Shown: piece after piece, positions 35,340 to 47,984 of the stretch
Layout: each line of letters starts with the position of its first letter
How positions within the stretch are numbered: the first letter of the stretch is position 1
Source: Nymphaea colorata
Lineage: Eukaryota; Streptophyta; Magnoliopsida; Nymphaeales; Nymphaeaceae
Direction of reading: 5' to 3'
DNA length: 64,000 nucleotides
Assembly (NCBI RefSeq): GCF_008831285.2
Contig: NC_045147.1
Coordinates: forward strand, 7,592,334-7,656,333
Notes under the pieces: model-generated
Seen by the model: the letters and a program-made list of their open reading frames with translations, nothing else
What the model was told of the DNA's origin: nothing
Databases searched by the model: none
Program-made: the position numbers and the translations under genes

Positions 35340-36738
35340 GACACCACATATTTTGATTAGGCAACATAACCACGGCCAATATGTCTACTGAATTCACCTT
35401 TTCAAAGTAATCGTAAACTTGATCTTTGACCAGTATAAATAAATTTAAATGCCTAAATGAATTGAAATTCCCTACAACTAGACGGAGTATATATGCTTTT
35501 ACAGCTTGAACGATGATATCGATCCTAATTTGATATAATAAGGTAGATATTACTTTGTTCGACTCTTGTAACAGAGGGAATGGGGATACATCATCGTATC
35601 TGCAAGATGGTAGAATAGAGATCAGGCTACCACCTTTTGTGTTCACTAGGCTGGAAAGCATTTCACATTATATATAACAATGCGAACTTAACCTCTACCT
35701 TACTCGCTAAAGATCTAGTACGTCCATTAATATCCATTTCATTTTCCCAGCAAAGGGCACGGTGGTCATAGCATACAGACATGCAGCATCGCTTTAATTT
35801 GGTAACATTATTCAACAACTGCAAATTCTGAAATAGTGGTGCTCCTGCAGACGCATCACACGAAATCATTAAATGACGAGCAAAGTAAATATAAGATATA
35901 TAACTGATCACCCCACCCCACATGTATGTATATGCATGTGCTCGCGACCATCCATGCCAACGTACATCACCTGATTGGCACTGCATGCTTGAAACTGATT
36001 AGGTAAACACGTTGGTCGCTCATGCTACTTAACCGTTCGATCGTAGTCCCACCAAAGTAAGGGCTCAATAAATTCTAATCTTCCGAGCCATTAATGCAAG
36101 ATAGAGTAATGTGTGGTGATTGATAAGATGCCAAAACCAATAAAGACTTGGAGCAGAGTTCGTGCAAGGGTGACGAGTCAGAAAGCAATAAACATATCAT
36201 AGGTCCACTGCTATTTCCCAGGAAAGATTTTTGGGGGCAACTCTTATTTATTAAACCAAACCAACTCAGCTGAAACGGGGTAGATCCAACTCTGACAAGG
36301 GTTAGCTAGTCCCGAGGAAGAGCATCAATAGAAACGCCAAAGTAACCCCACCATTAATGATAGCATTAAACAACCCTTAAGGCTATAATTGAACTCGATC
36401 GAAGATAATGAAAATAAATAAGCATGCATGTAAAGCCAAAACATTAAAAAAGGAAGTTTCTGTCGACCATTCCGCGAGTATGTGTTGCCCTTCCGAGACA
36501 GGTACACTGCACACGAGCCATGCATAAAATATCCAGCCCCTTACATCACACCATCTATGAGAACAAACCAGTTAATTTTAATGCACAGGCGTAAAGCCAC
36601 CACATCAAATAAATGTGTAAGTCAAACAGAATCAAGGTACCAATCTGCATCACCGCAACACAAGGCGTCTGTTTTTCATTTGAACACCGAGATAGCATTG
36701 AAGTAGGAACTCTCATGTTCAAAGCATACATTGTGGGA

Positions 36739-38773
36739 TTAATTTTCCAGATAAAATGCATGCCTCCATGGGTGTAATATTTCACCTGCAGAATTCGCAA
36801 AACCAATAATGTGGGCTAAGTTACTCACCAGATCTATTTGCTCCACGCTCACAATTTGCAGCTCTGAAACCCAAGAAGCATTAGTGGCAACTCCAGTTGT
36901 CACTCACATTGTCACAAAAAACGTCGTTTTTTTTAAAAAATCACGTATTTAACGAAAAAAACAGTTCTGCCGTATAATACCCGTACTATTCTCGTTTAAA
37001 AAAAAATGCGTATAATACCCGTTTAATACCCGTATTATACGTTATTTTCCTGTTTTTTGCCTTTTTTATTAATTATTATTTTTTATAATTTTTAAGATGT
37101 ATTAAATGTTTAATTTTTTAAAAAAATTTACCGAACTTTTCCCGTTTTATTCCCGATATATAAAACTTTACCGTATTATACCCGTTTTTTTCCTCGCCGT
37201 TTAATACCCGTGAAAATCGATAACCAAGGTCCGCGCTAGCTCTTAAAACATTCACCGCGTTTACCAAGTGAGCAAGAGCAAAAATGTGTTGGTGGGTGCA
37301 AGCGCTCATGTGTGGGTGTGCGCATATATATATTATAAAGAGAGAGAGAGAGAATGCATGAGATACCAAGTTGAAGAGAAGCATGTGCAGCAAACACAAG
37401 TTCAAGAGGAGTCAAACAGTTCGATGTGCCGACAACATGAGTGGGAGATCACTTACTGCAATGAATGTTTGACAGAATATGATAATATTATGTAAAGCAA
37501 AAAAGATAGACAGAACTGGAAAAAAAAGTAAAGTAAGAAGCCACTAACCCATATTTAGCAACTTAGAAAATTTGCTTAGGTTTTTCCCCGCATCGTGTGA
37601 GGAAAGTACAGCTTCTCGCTTAATAACATGATATAAATAAAATATAAACCACTGCAACAAGAGAGTTCAGATGCGTGGGATAGGTTGGGAAAATTCACTT
37701 GTAGTTTAATGTGAAATTACCAAATCAGGCAAATAATTTCCTAGACATATAGGTGGTTACAAACATCCCATTGTGTGTAGCGCAATTGATCAATGGCGCC
37801 GACAGTCATCGTGAGAAACTTTCAGGGAATCCAATGGTTTAAGCCAGTGCGTTGAAAATTTAAAAGTTCAAGTGTGAAAGTATAACAAAAAAAAGAAAGA
37901 ATAGAAATATAAAAACGCAGAAAAATATGTTAATGTCATGATAAGATATACCACATATGCAAATATATACAGTAGAATCTTAGAACACATTTTTTTTGCT
38001 GCGATACATGGGTTTGAAAGCACCACCATAAGATCACACTAATTTCAAAAAGTAGCCGACACCTTGTTGAAAATATGGACGGTCTGGACATATATGACAC
38101 AATATTAACGAATCTAATTAACCAGATCAAGTATACAAGGTTAAAACCAAAATAATAAAAGGACAACAAATTGCCAAAGAAAATATACAGAGGCATCAGT
38201 TTCACTACTGCATGTTCAGGCAATTACATCATAAACAAATACAAGCAAACGGTTGTCAGGTCTGCAAAAAGTTATGAAAGCAAGCCAAACGTGTTTGCCA
38301 TTAAGAAGTAGCCAGTGAAACTTTTCTCTGCTATACCATCGTGAAAATTTCATGCCAATATATATCAAGGCTTAACGGAAGCATCGCACACATATTCCAA
38401 CGTTCAGCAAGACAGCTGTCAAGTTGTGAGAACCCGGTACTCATTGTTGAAGGCATCTCTCTCTCTCGCGTATATCTTTATATAAAATTCATAGACAATT
38501 AAACTCAATATCATCAGTTAAAGAATATCGGACTCTCAAAGCAGTTCAGATATTATTATCAAGTACGCTGCACTGACTAAAACGGAATCAATGACACAGG
38601 TGAGTGGCGGAGCACTACCAACCTCAAGCCACGTACCATCATTGTTTTGACATTTGGCTATTGCACTTGGCAACGTGGATTGACTATTTCCACTCAACAG
38701 CATGTGCTGAAGATTGGGGATAACATGGCATGACATTTCCAAAGAACAAACACAATGGACATGTGGATATATC
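36739..38773 (-). pseudogene. Probable decayed multi-exon gene of unknown family
   Basis: Several minus-strand blocks look like exons. Block 38773-38619 follows a good acceptor (GTTGTTTCAG) and reads IYPHVHCVCSLEMSCHVIPN through SAIAKCQNNDGTWLEV to a GT donor. Block 37618-37549 reads REAVLSSHDAGKNLSKFSKL and ends at a GTTAGT donor. Block 36863-36739 follows GGGTTTCAG and reads LQIVSVEQIDLVSNLAHIIG, then FANSAGEILHPWRHAFYLEN and a TAA stop. Further coding-like fragments occur near 38427-38302 and 37450-37385. The composition is convincing but the exons do not chain cleanly and I do not recognise the protein. It may be a real gene with exons I mis-set, or a relic. The AT-rich insert at 36900-37215 splits it. 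Confidence 0.38.
36905..37215. repeat. AT-rich segment with repeated TAATACCCGT motifs
   Basis: TAATACCCGT or TATACCCGT occurs about six times (near 36976, 37012, 37023, 37173 and 37203, plus variants), with TTCCCGTTTT/TTCCCGATAT variants, in otherwise T/A-rich sequence. Possibly a small DNA element between two exon-like blocks; clear terminal repeats were not found. Confidence 0.5.
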
Positions 38774-39084
38774 CTGAAACAACAATGCGAAGACAATTTT
38801 TAGCTATTCCCATGTTTTAGACGAACAAGTTGAAACTCTCCCAGTTTCTTAATTACTGATCAAGAACTTCATAGGTGATCTACTGATGATACTGGCAGTG
38901 CACAGGAAGTGGAAGTTATGATCTTCCATAACAGGAAATTACGTTTTTTAGTTCCGCAAAAACCATCGCTAAAAAAAACAAAAAGAGCTGTTGCTAAAAA
39001 CTTGTAGCTGCGATTAGAAACCATGGGCCTATTAACCCTGTGCCAGAAAACAAGTAGGCATGGTTCCTTTTTTTAGCAACGGTC

Positions 39085-39182
<98 letters not shown>

Positions 39183-39292
39183 CACCAACAAGAGGCATTA
39201 ATTTAACTGTTTGCAGCTGAAAAAATACATCCATAAATCTTTTTTTCTAATATTTGATCACAAATCTTTTCAGCAGAATCAGCAATATTGCC
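38774..39292. other. Spacer with CACTA-like subterminal words and (TA)n
   Basis: CGCTAAAAA, TTGCTAAAAAC and TTAGCAACGG recur at 38965-39085, like subterminal repeats of CACTA elements. A 92-base (TA)n tract follows. No gene is seen. Confidence 0.35.
39088..39179. repeat. (TA)n microsatellite, 92 bp
   Basis: Pure TA apart from a single G at about 39129. Confidence 0.95.
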
Positions 39293-39484
39293 TCAAATAT
39301 GACAATCTTCACAATATCTCAGATTCTTTACAATGAAAATTCTTTCATCTGGATTGGTCTTGATCAGCCCAAAAGCAATGGCCAGTTTATGCTTCACCAA
39401 TCTTTCTCCTCTTGCAAGGGTACGCCAAAGGACTCCGCCTGCCTCCATGGGCGTGAGTTCAATTAGCATCATGTCTACTTGCAT
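39293..39484 (-). pseudogene. PPR-DYW protein fragment
   Basis: The 63-codon stretch reads ELTPMEAGGVLWRTL, then KHKLAIAFGLIKTNPDE, then IFIVKNLRYCEDCH. These match the end of a pentatricopeptide repeat protein (PMEPDxxVWRTLL) joined to the start of the DYW deaminase-like domain (EKLAIAFGLI, KNLRxCxDCH). In intact proteins about 80-100 residues (the E motifs) separate these parts, so there is an internal deletion. The rest of the DYW domain and the PPR array are missing. This is a gene fragment, not a functional organelle RNA editing factor. Confidence 0.65.
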
Positions 39485-40182
39485 AGAAAGCTTATGCCTT
39501 CACTAACCCACCCTGCATTTCTGCAAGCTGCTAGGACTATAGTAAGAGGTGACTATTACCTGTTCTTAGCTTGAACATAAGCAAGAATTACAGAAAACAA
39601 CTATCACAAAGACATCGATCCGGTACCACATACAGGACTCAATGTCACATTTAAAAATTGCCTCAATCAATGTCACACACTTTGACATTCTAGGTGAATT
39701 AAGTTTCACCTTTAAAGAAAATAAAAAGAGGAAAAAAATTTGGTGTCCATTTGATTCATTAGACTACATCCAATTTCTTTATCTAATTCAATCTTGATAA
39801 CAGAAGACTTGCATCAAGGCACACAATTTCTAGCTTAAAGCTTTTTGGACAGTACAACTTACGCATGATATAAGCAAAGTGGTGCCTCTAGAAAGAGAGT
39901 AATTTGTCCACTAGACGGTTGAAAAGGAATTTATCAATTCCCATGAAAGCTAGATATACAAATTCAACCATCAGCAAAAGCAAAGGGAGCACTTCGGATA
40001 GATATTTGATAAGATAAAGACTGATGAGATAGAGCAAAGAATAATAGCAAATCATCACTTGATTGAGTTGACCATTAACCCAGTGGCCTCACTGAAATTC
40101 TGGCTTCAGATCTTCATTGCTTGGCCTTTCTAGTTCCTCATGATTATTGTTGAGAGATATATCCAAACTTTGATGTTTATAT
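39485..40182. other. Unrecognised DNA
   Basis: On the minus strand near 40150-40100 a short stretch reads SLNNNHEELERPSNEDLKPE and ends in a stop; it looks coding but has no clear acceptor or partner exons. Nothing else is recognised. Confidence 0.25.
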
Positions 40183-40924
40183 CAATGTTATCCGTATCGT
40201 ACGATACGCATGTGTATCATACGATATGTATTGTATAGATCGAAGGAACCTATATGTTACGCTTGCGATATGTGATATACTAGGGTATTGCAAGCGTATC
40301 GCCCGTATCGTATGATACGGGCGATAGACCCCCGTATCATATGATACAGGTTAAAATACAATTTTTTTTATTTTTTAAAGTTTAAACACTCCTCTTTCTT
40401 CCTCTTCTTGTATTTAAAGACTCTAAGAGACGTAGGAGGGAGAGATTTTGCCCATTTTCATAAAAAATAACCAAGGATTCACTGATTTGAGAGATATTAT
40501 CGTTAAATCAGGAAAGATGATAACTATATGTTTTGAACTTATAAAATTGTAATGTAATCTAAGTCCTAAAACTCTAAGTCTTAAGATTCTATAAAATTTT
40601 TAAGTTTAAAATTATGATGGATGCTTATTATGTTATTTTGAATATCTAATTTCTTATTTTGGAATGTGTTGTAGATACACATGAATGTTCCTTATGTATG
40701 ATGATCTTTTTTATATTTGAATATATTTTTCTTGATTTCTGATTTTTTGTTCATTTTTTCAGATTTTTAATGATTTTTTCATATTTTTTTATTTTAAAAT
40801 ATTTTTTAAAATTTAAAAATTAATTTTAAGATACGATACGCTACGCTATGTTTGCGATACGTTACGATACGGCGTATAGGTCGACCTGACCAATATGTGA
40901 TATGCTACACCTTTTATAACATTG
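40183..40924. mobile_element. Palindrome-rich repeat element (GTATCGTACGATAC type)
   Basis: Both ends carry CAATGTTAT in inverted orientation, flanked by TTATA (40177-40181 and 40927-40931). The first 170 bases hold repeated palindromic words (CGTATCGTACGATACG, CGTATCGTATGATACG, CGTATCATATGATACA). Related words return in the last 90 bases (GATACGATACGCTACG, GATACGTTACGATACG). The centre is AT-rich and non-coding. It looks like a non-autonomous foldback or TIR transposon; class is uncertain because the outermost bases do not match exactly. Confidence 0.5.
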
Positions 40925-40931
40925 GCTTATA

Positions 40932-43900
40932 CAGTTCCCCTAGCTGCAACGGAATGTAACCAACTCGACCATTGCAACTGATATTCAATGGGATGTCCAG
41001 ACTCTATTTTAATCTAATAGGTGTGAGATTGGTATAGTGACTGATGATGGGAGCGATAACTCCCTCAATGTGATTTTCTGTTATGTCCATATATTTAGGA
41101 AAGGCCACAATTCTTTGAGAACTCTGCAAGACTGCTACTCCTGTGATTGTTGCTAAGTATCATCCTTATCAAACTAGTGCATATCCCTACTTCAAGAGGT
41201 ATACTACTATTGAAAAAGTTATCATGTGTATGAGAAATTCTATCCGTGCAGCATTCAAGCCCAACCAGCAGTTTGCTTTTTGCAGGCAGTCAGATCAAGA
41301 ACTTTCAGATTTTAAAGACCATTTCTTTCACTTTTCTTCCTTCAAGTATTAGCCTTTCCAGAATGCCTAAACCCTGATAAACAGAAGAGATTTAAGGAGA
41401 GAGAAAATTTGAGATGTTTATTATTTTTGTCTTCTGTAAGGCCAGCAGTGGCATAAGAAACATGGAAAATGGATTCTATATTATAAAAGCAAAAGCAACA
41501 ACTTTCACAGGTCTCTTCTCATCACTATAATTGTCGTTAGGGGCATAAAGAATGCTATTTTGTATTTTACTTGTTCCATTGTCAATCAAAAAAAATTTTC
41601 AGAATGGTTAAAGATAGGAGAGAGAAATGGGAGCTACAATTGTTAAACATGGAAGGCCAGATTCTTAGAGCAGGATAATGTCTCATAAATGGAAGTGAAC
41701 ACTACAAAAAGAGGGCTAACTCTTTACTGTGATCTCTATAAGGAAAAGCTTAAACCAGATCCATTAGCAGCCTTTTTAATAGAGAAGAGTGACAACTCTA
41801 AGAAAAAGTAGAATTAAAAACTTAAAATCTATCACTTATTGAAATATAAACATGAATAGCAGAAGAAAGGCCATGATCAGTTATCTACTTTGCTATCTAA
41901 GCCTGCACAATGAAGATGACATATTCTATTAGGAAATAAATTAGATTACCATCCTAATAGCAACCACAAACTCTTGCCACAAAGGAAAAAGTATGATGTT
42001 AATCTGAACAATGAAGTCGACAACCAAAAAATCCTAATCCCAAGTACGCAAATCTTCTCGAAACATATTCTGAATTTCCAAAGAGTTTATAAATCAATGA
42101 GTTTGTAGATTTGCAAGGTTACTGACTGCTGATTCTGTTCTTCATCGTTTACCTAATCAATTTTGAAGTTCACATTTCTGATTTCCCTTTTTGCATACTT
42201 TGACAAAGTTTCCTTGGTTGCTGGCGCAAGTCAGCTGCTACATATAAAGACATGTTTGATTAAAACAATAGAGCCATAGGTAGTGTCTTACCTAGTCTAT
42301 GTGGCCTGGAACTGATGTCTTAAGAGGCTAAAGAAAACATATTTCATACTTTGCACCAATCTCTCTAAAGTGGAGTCATCGTATCAAGAAAGTCATGAGA
42401 TGACAGCCTGTAGGGAGAGATTTGCGAGGATCAAACACTAGTCTTGAAAACATGAAGCAATTTCCATATGTACAGAAAATTGGTAATTCATGGACAATTT
42501 ATACTTTAGATGAATTTAAACACCTTAAGAGACATGCATGGATATGATATTGGCCTAATTTAACTATGTAGATGTATATTTTTATTATTCACTTTCCATT
42601 TATATTATACATAAAATAAATCTACTGGAGAGAAATTAATGAGACATTATTTCTGAAAACAACATTCCATATGGATGTTGTCTGAAATATGTGACTAAGT
42701 GTCTTGAGAAAACCAGTGATGAAGATGTGAAAAAGCTATAAAGTGCTAAATATGCAATAGCTAGCCTGCAACAAAGATAAAAAAGAAGCCTACCTTTTTC
42801 TCATTTACAACATGGTGGGAGTCTACTACGGTTGTTTTTTGCTGTTTTAGAGTCGTGTTGGGTTGTTGTTTATAGTCCTGTTTTTGTTTTGCCGATCAGG
42901 TGGCTTATAGTCTAGGTTTAAGGCATTGCAAGGATTGTTTAGGTTTGTGGTTTCATTTTAATGTGTTGATATAAGTTTTGTTGGTTTTTGTTTCATTACA
43001 TATCTGTTAGGTATCTCTAAGGTCTACATGTATTGCGGTTTAGCCAGAGCAACATTAGATAGTGATAATCGCATGTTGTTCTTGATCCAATTGTATTCTT
43101 TAGAAACCTTCTTGAAATCTAGCGGCTCCTATTATTTGTGTTTTTGAACTGGTGCCTCTTTGGTTTCAACTTTTCGAATGGTTAGGCACATCTGCAGTCG
43201 GTTTATTGGTGCTTTGGGGTTGGCGGCAGCCAGCATTTGCTGGAAAATGTTCACATTTGATTGCCTGGGCCACAGTTTTCTATAAAACCCACAAAGGTTT
43301 CTTCTTTTATAAAACTGGCATTTTCACAAGTTGTGATTTTCAAGTTTTCTTATTTTTTTATGTTTTAAATTGATTTTTTGTTTTGTATAAAGTTGTGAGA
43401 GTTGTTTGGGTTGAGTTTTAGTAGAGTCACTAGGGGTTCTGAAGAAAATTTCAATACTCAACTTGGTTTTCCAAAACTTGGTGTTTAGGGTTTCTTGAGG
43501 GCAAAATAGATTCTTTTTCTTAAAGATTTGAGTTCTTCTAGGGGATTAACGTTTTTAGAGTCTGGATCCAACCTATGATCAGATTCTTGAAGATTGGACC
43601 ATAGGTGGGTCTTTTTCTTGAATAGTTAGTATCCTATGGTTTTATTGGTTTTTACTTCACCTTTTATACATACTTTAGGCTTTCCAGTTTTTGTTTAATT
43701 TTCTTGTCTTATGTTTTTTTATTGTGTTTAAAGTATTTTTTAACATGTTTGATCTCTGATCTATAGGTGTAGGTTCACTAGAAATGGTTGGAATCCAGCC
43801 AATGGATGTTTTCATAGGCCAGCAATCTCTATCGTGTCTCGCAAGGTTATTTAGCTCTTAGAAGCAGCATATATGTGTATCATCAAATACTTTAAAAAAT

Positions 43901-45232
43901 TAATGCTTGTTTTATGTTCTCCTGCAATTTAGATTATGTCCACAGGTTGTAGGTGAGTTTTTTGGTGTTTTTGTTGAGTCAAAGGTTGAATTTTATGTCA
44001 GTTGGTCAATGTCAAGCCTAGCTAGTAGGGGCATATCATTTTTAGAATAGGGTCTTCTAAATTTATTTGAATTTCTGCATTTTTCTAATTGGGAGTCATG
44101 TCCTAGAAATCCTAGGTGTGTCCTCTTTGTGTCATAGGTTAAAGTGTTATTAGGTTATTGTCCTTTCATTTTTTTATGCTTTGATTATTATTTTTATTAA
44201 TTGCACTGTAGAAGTGTTTTGTCTATATTTTAGTTAAGCGTCATATTGCATTGAAGCCATTTAGTGTAGGAATTGAGTGTGATATGTTTATGAGTTTTTC
44301 ATTAACACTTAGTAATTTTCTTTTCAGGTTCACACTTGGGGTTCTATTCCAAAGGAAAATCCATTGCTCATGGGCCTATTGAAGATACAAATAATTTTGA
44401 GTTGCCAACTTTGGAACACAGTTAGGAGATTTTATTTGAACTTTAGGTGTTGAGCCCCTTAAGTTATTAAGTTGTTTGATAGTTGGAACAATGTTTGATT
44501 TACTTTGATTTAAGAACAATGTTCTTTTTCCAAATATATGTTCCTTGACTTTGGTTAGGTAGTCACTACTTGGGATTCCTGTCAAAAATTTTATTTGGTG
44601 TGTGGTTTCACTTTCTACAGCAACAAGAAAATCTAGTAAAAAAGTGAAACTTAGGCTCAACTTATTTTCTTAAATGAGTTCATTTTTAAACTCGAATGAG
44701 CTGGAGTTAGCTTAACTGCACAGGTTTGAGTCGGGCATGAGTCCATTCGACTCGTTGAACATGCTTACATTGTTACTTCTAATGTCATGTCATCAGCCGA
44801 CACTTAAAAAATGGAAAGAGAAGTCATTTGAGGAATTAAACCAATGGGCTTGCTTCTCCTGACTCTACTTTATATTTAAACTTCATTACTAGTTGTGCAA
44901 AAAATTATACATCAAAAAATTGATTTACAACATCATAACTTTTCCTTGATGCATTAAAAAGAAGCTTTTATGATTATTGAACAACTATCCCATAACTACC
45001 TCCTGCTATAACTCATATGGATGTCTTGACTTATTGATCACCAAGGAACAAAAACGTGATCCAAGAAACTAGAGTCCATATTACTGTCAACTAGTCCAGT
45101 TGATCATAGGTTGCATGTGAATTATTTTTCTCATCCTTCAGCAAGGTAATGGAAATATAGTGCAGGTGCCACAGTTTATGCTCTTCCCACCAAGGAAGGA
45201 TTGTTTTCTAGCATCAACTTTGTTGTTTTGAT
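40932..45232. other. Intergenic DNA, no gene recognised
   Basis: AT-rich DNA. CACTACAAAAAGAGGG at about 41703 resembles a CACTA transposon end, but no partner end is visible. 42830-44350 is T/G-rich and intron-like on the plus strand without any exon I can support. 44340-45230 could be interior of the minus LTR element implied by the primer-binding site at 45233, but no coding motif remains. Confidence 0.35.
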
Positions 45233-45246
45233 GGTCTCTGATACCA
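45233..45246 (-). promoter_or_regulatory. Primer-binding site (tRNA-Met type) of a minus-strand LTR element
   Basis: On the minus strand this reads TGGTATCAGAGACC, preceded by GAACAT, consistent with an LTR ending in CA to the right (ending near 45248) and an interior running left. The LTR start and any pol sequence are not recognisable. Confidence 0.6.
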
Positions 45247-46080
45247 ATGTTCAGCTTTGTTATCAAGTAGTCCCCTATTATTGTTCGGAAAACACCCATA
45301 ATTTTCTGCTATAAAACTTTTGGCAAAGCAAATTCTTCTTCTATGTCTATATAAACCAATTATCATATCATTTCTACTTTAAAAATATACTTGACAACAC
45401 CTATTTCCGAAGCATGTTTGATTTACCATGACCCATTTGGTCTTCGTTTCTTCAAAGTTTGTTATTGTTGCAGAACTCTAAAAGCGTTGGGAAGACCCCA
45501 TTTATTTCATCTACCTTCACGAGACTCAAGTTCACTTGCAGCATGGTAAAAGAGTCTAAACTTGAAAAGACCAATAAACAACCTCTTTTTCCTTGAAACA
45601 CAGAAACTGCAAACAAAAGTTTTGAGCAACACAAAAAGGTAGAAGATCATTTTAGATTACAACAAAACTAACTTTTCAAGAAACAAGATGGGGATTATCT
45701 ATAGAACTGGTGCCTCTTCTTGTGTTATCATAAAAACTTCAAGTCAACTTAGCTCTGATCTATCTTCTTTCTCTTTCATCTAATATGTGAGAAGACTATT
45801 CACATGAAAAATTTTAGAATCTTGCTTATAGACCATTGATAGGAAAAACTTGTACCCGCATTCGTTAGATCATGCAAGAATCTACTAAAGATGAGAACCA
45901 ACCTATCAATATGAGGACTAGACTACATAGGTCTAATTCCTAAGCATTAAATGACATCCTATTCCTAAATGCATTGAAAGTAAATGTGCCTTAGTCTTGA
46001 CTAAACTTGTTTTGAAGATCTAATTGGATAATCATAAATTCAAGGTTTTGATTAGGAGATCTCCAACAGAAAGAAGAAAG
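45247..46080. other. Unrecognised DNA, possibly an eroded copia LTR
   Basis: Directly right of the primer-binding site, so 45248 onward should be LTR on the minus strand. Its start was not found. It ends with a (GA)n run near 46080-46110. Confidence 0.3.
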
Positions 46081-47984
46081 AAAGAGAGAGAGAGAGGGAG
46101 AGAGAGAGAGTTCGTGCTGAATTCATCATAGATCCTTGCATGTGTGGACCTAGTCTACATGATGCATGCTCCTAGGTCACACATGATCAAGACCTGGTTC
46201 CCAAGGTTTGATGCTTGGGGTTAATTGGTCTGGGATGCGATCCTAGAAATCTAATTCCACCCATATCCGAATTAAATCTAAAATCCAATATAATGATGCA
46301 AAGATGGTTGATGATTTAATCCAAGTTCATGTTAATGATCCAAGAATTTATCCAAATATCTTATGATCCTAGTCAGATTAAAATTCAATCCGAGAAATTG
46401 ATTGACCTAAATTGAGTTCTAAAGATCCAATAACTTAGTTCAAATTGAGTGATTCAGATTGAGATCTAGTTATAAGGTTTATCTAGGCCTTATAAGATCT
46501 CAACCAATTGATAATGGTCTAAATATCCAATCTAGTTTATTTTCCAAAATTTGAGATTCACTCATAGTTAAGATTCAGTGCCATTAGTTTTAAATCAGAA
46601 TTCAAGATCCAATCATGTCTAAGATCTAAAATCCTCACATTCCCAAGTTCCAAGATTTAGATCCAATAATCCAATCATTATGAGTTCCAATCAACACTTT
46701 GGCCCTAAAATCCAAATTGAATATGATAATTGGTCACTTAGGGTTGAAATATCTAAAGGTCGGGATCGATCAAAACTTAGGCTTCACATAGTGGGCTTCA
46801 ATATCTCAAATTTTGGATATTGAATCTTAGATTGTGGATATTGAATTACAATTTCAAATCTTGGATTTCGGATCATGAATTTCTCTAACATGATATGATA
46901 TTTTGCATCTTTTTGACACTTCCTATTTCAATTTAGAATAAGAATCCACATATCATGATCTCAATTTTTTTTATTCAATTCCAGATTTCCCTACTAGGTC
47001 CATGTCCTACACCTGGTCTTAATAGAGACCGGACTCTAGGTCTACATGACCCAGTTTTGCATGCATAATATAGATTTAGGATCTCGATTTGCATAGATGT
47101 ACATAGATCCGGACATGAAGAGACTTCAGATTAATCTTTTCTTGTTCATCAATCCATTTATGAGATTATTTAAATTTTAAAACCTGCATGATTTTAAAAT
47201 TTGGGTAAGTTTTCTTAGGTTTTAGACAACATTTAGACTTAGTAAATGGAAGTCATTAAAAAAAATACCCTTGGAAAAGGCTCTTGGAACGGTCAAACCT
47301 CATACCTATAGATCGGGTCTCATATTTAAAAGTCCCATATAAGGAAGCAGAGGCAAGTACATGTATGATATCTCATTTATTATAGTCTGCATATAATATT
47401 TGATAAAAATTTTACATATAAACAAAAGTGGGGATCATGATGGGGCATATCACTATCTCAATAAACAAAAAGTGTTATGCTTTTCTAATTTTTAAATGTC
47501 TTCTCAACCTTAGAGCCATCTAGGTAACCTCACACTATGTATGTATATATTTCTGATGTGCATTAAGACTTAGAATTGAGATAGATTTTTCATGCTCACA
47601 TCCATATATGATACTTGTTTGAAAATCATGTTTACTTCTCTTTTTGGATTTTAATCCCCATCTTAAGCCCCATTGCATTAGAGCCAATTGTTTGCACATG
47701 TGCTTGCATGTTTCAAAATTTTCCCTCACCTACATATTTCGGTCTTCATGGTACAAAATACTCCCTATACGCAATAGCTCATGGTGGTTTAATGGCTGGA
47801 CCAAGCTATTGGAGGTGGGAATTGGCCCTCTCGTCACTGGTACTAAGGTATTAGCTCAGTATATCGATGAGTGATAATGGAGAATGAAGACCCTTAGTCC
47901 TTAGAACCATTTGGAGGAGTCTATGCCGCGTATGATGTACTTCTCGTCCAAGTATATAGCCATACCTAGTCTATGGAATAATTG

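Larger units (their letters stand above)
33185..36738. other. Unrecognised DNA with many microsatellites
   Basis: 33185-33960 may be eroded 3' interior of the minus copia element (CTCCCACTAAACC near 33570 is polypurine-like in reverse), but no pol motif is readable. The rest holds the microsatellites listed separately. No gene is recognised in 34100-36700. Confidence 0.35.

Noticed and set aside
35176-35661. 161-codon minus-strand open frame
   Set aside because: About half of it is Ile-Tyr repeats from (TA)n; the rest is not protein-like.
39990-40160. Minus-strand coding-like piece ending KPEFQ stop
   Set aside because: Short, no clear splice acceptor and no recognisable homologue; mentioned in the regional entry only.
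41703-41740. CACTACAAAAAGAGGG as a CACTA left end
   Set aside because: No complementary right end or transposase within the window.
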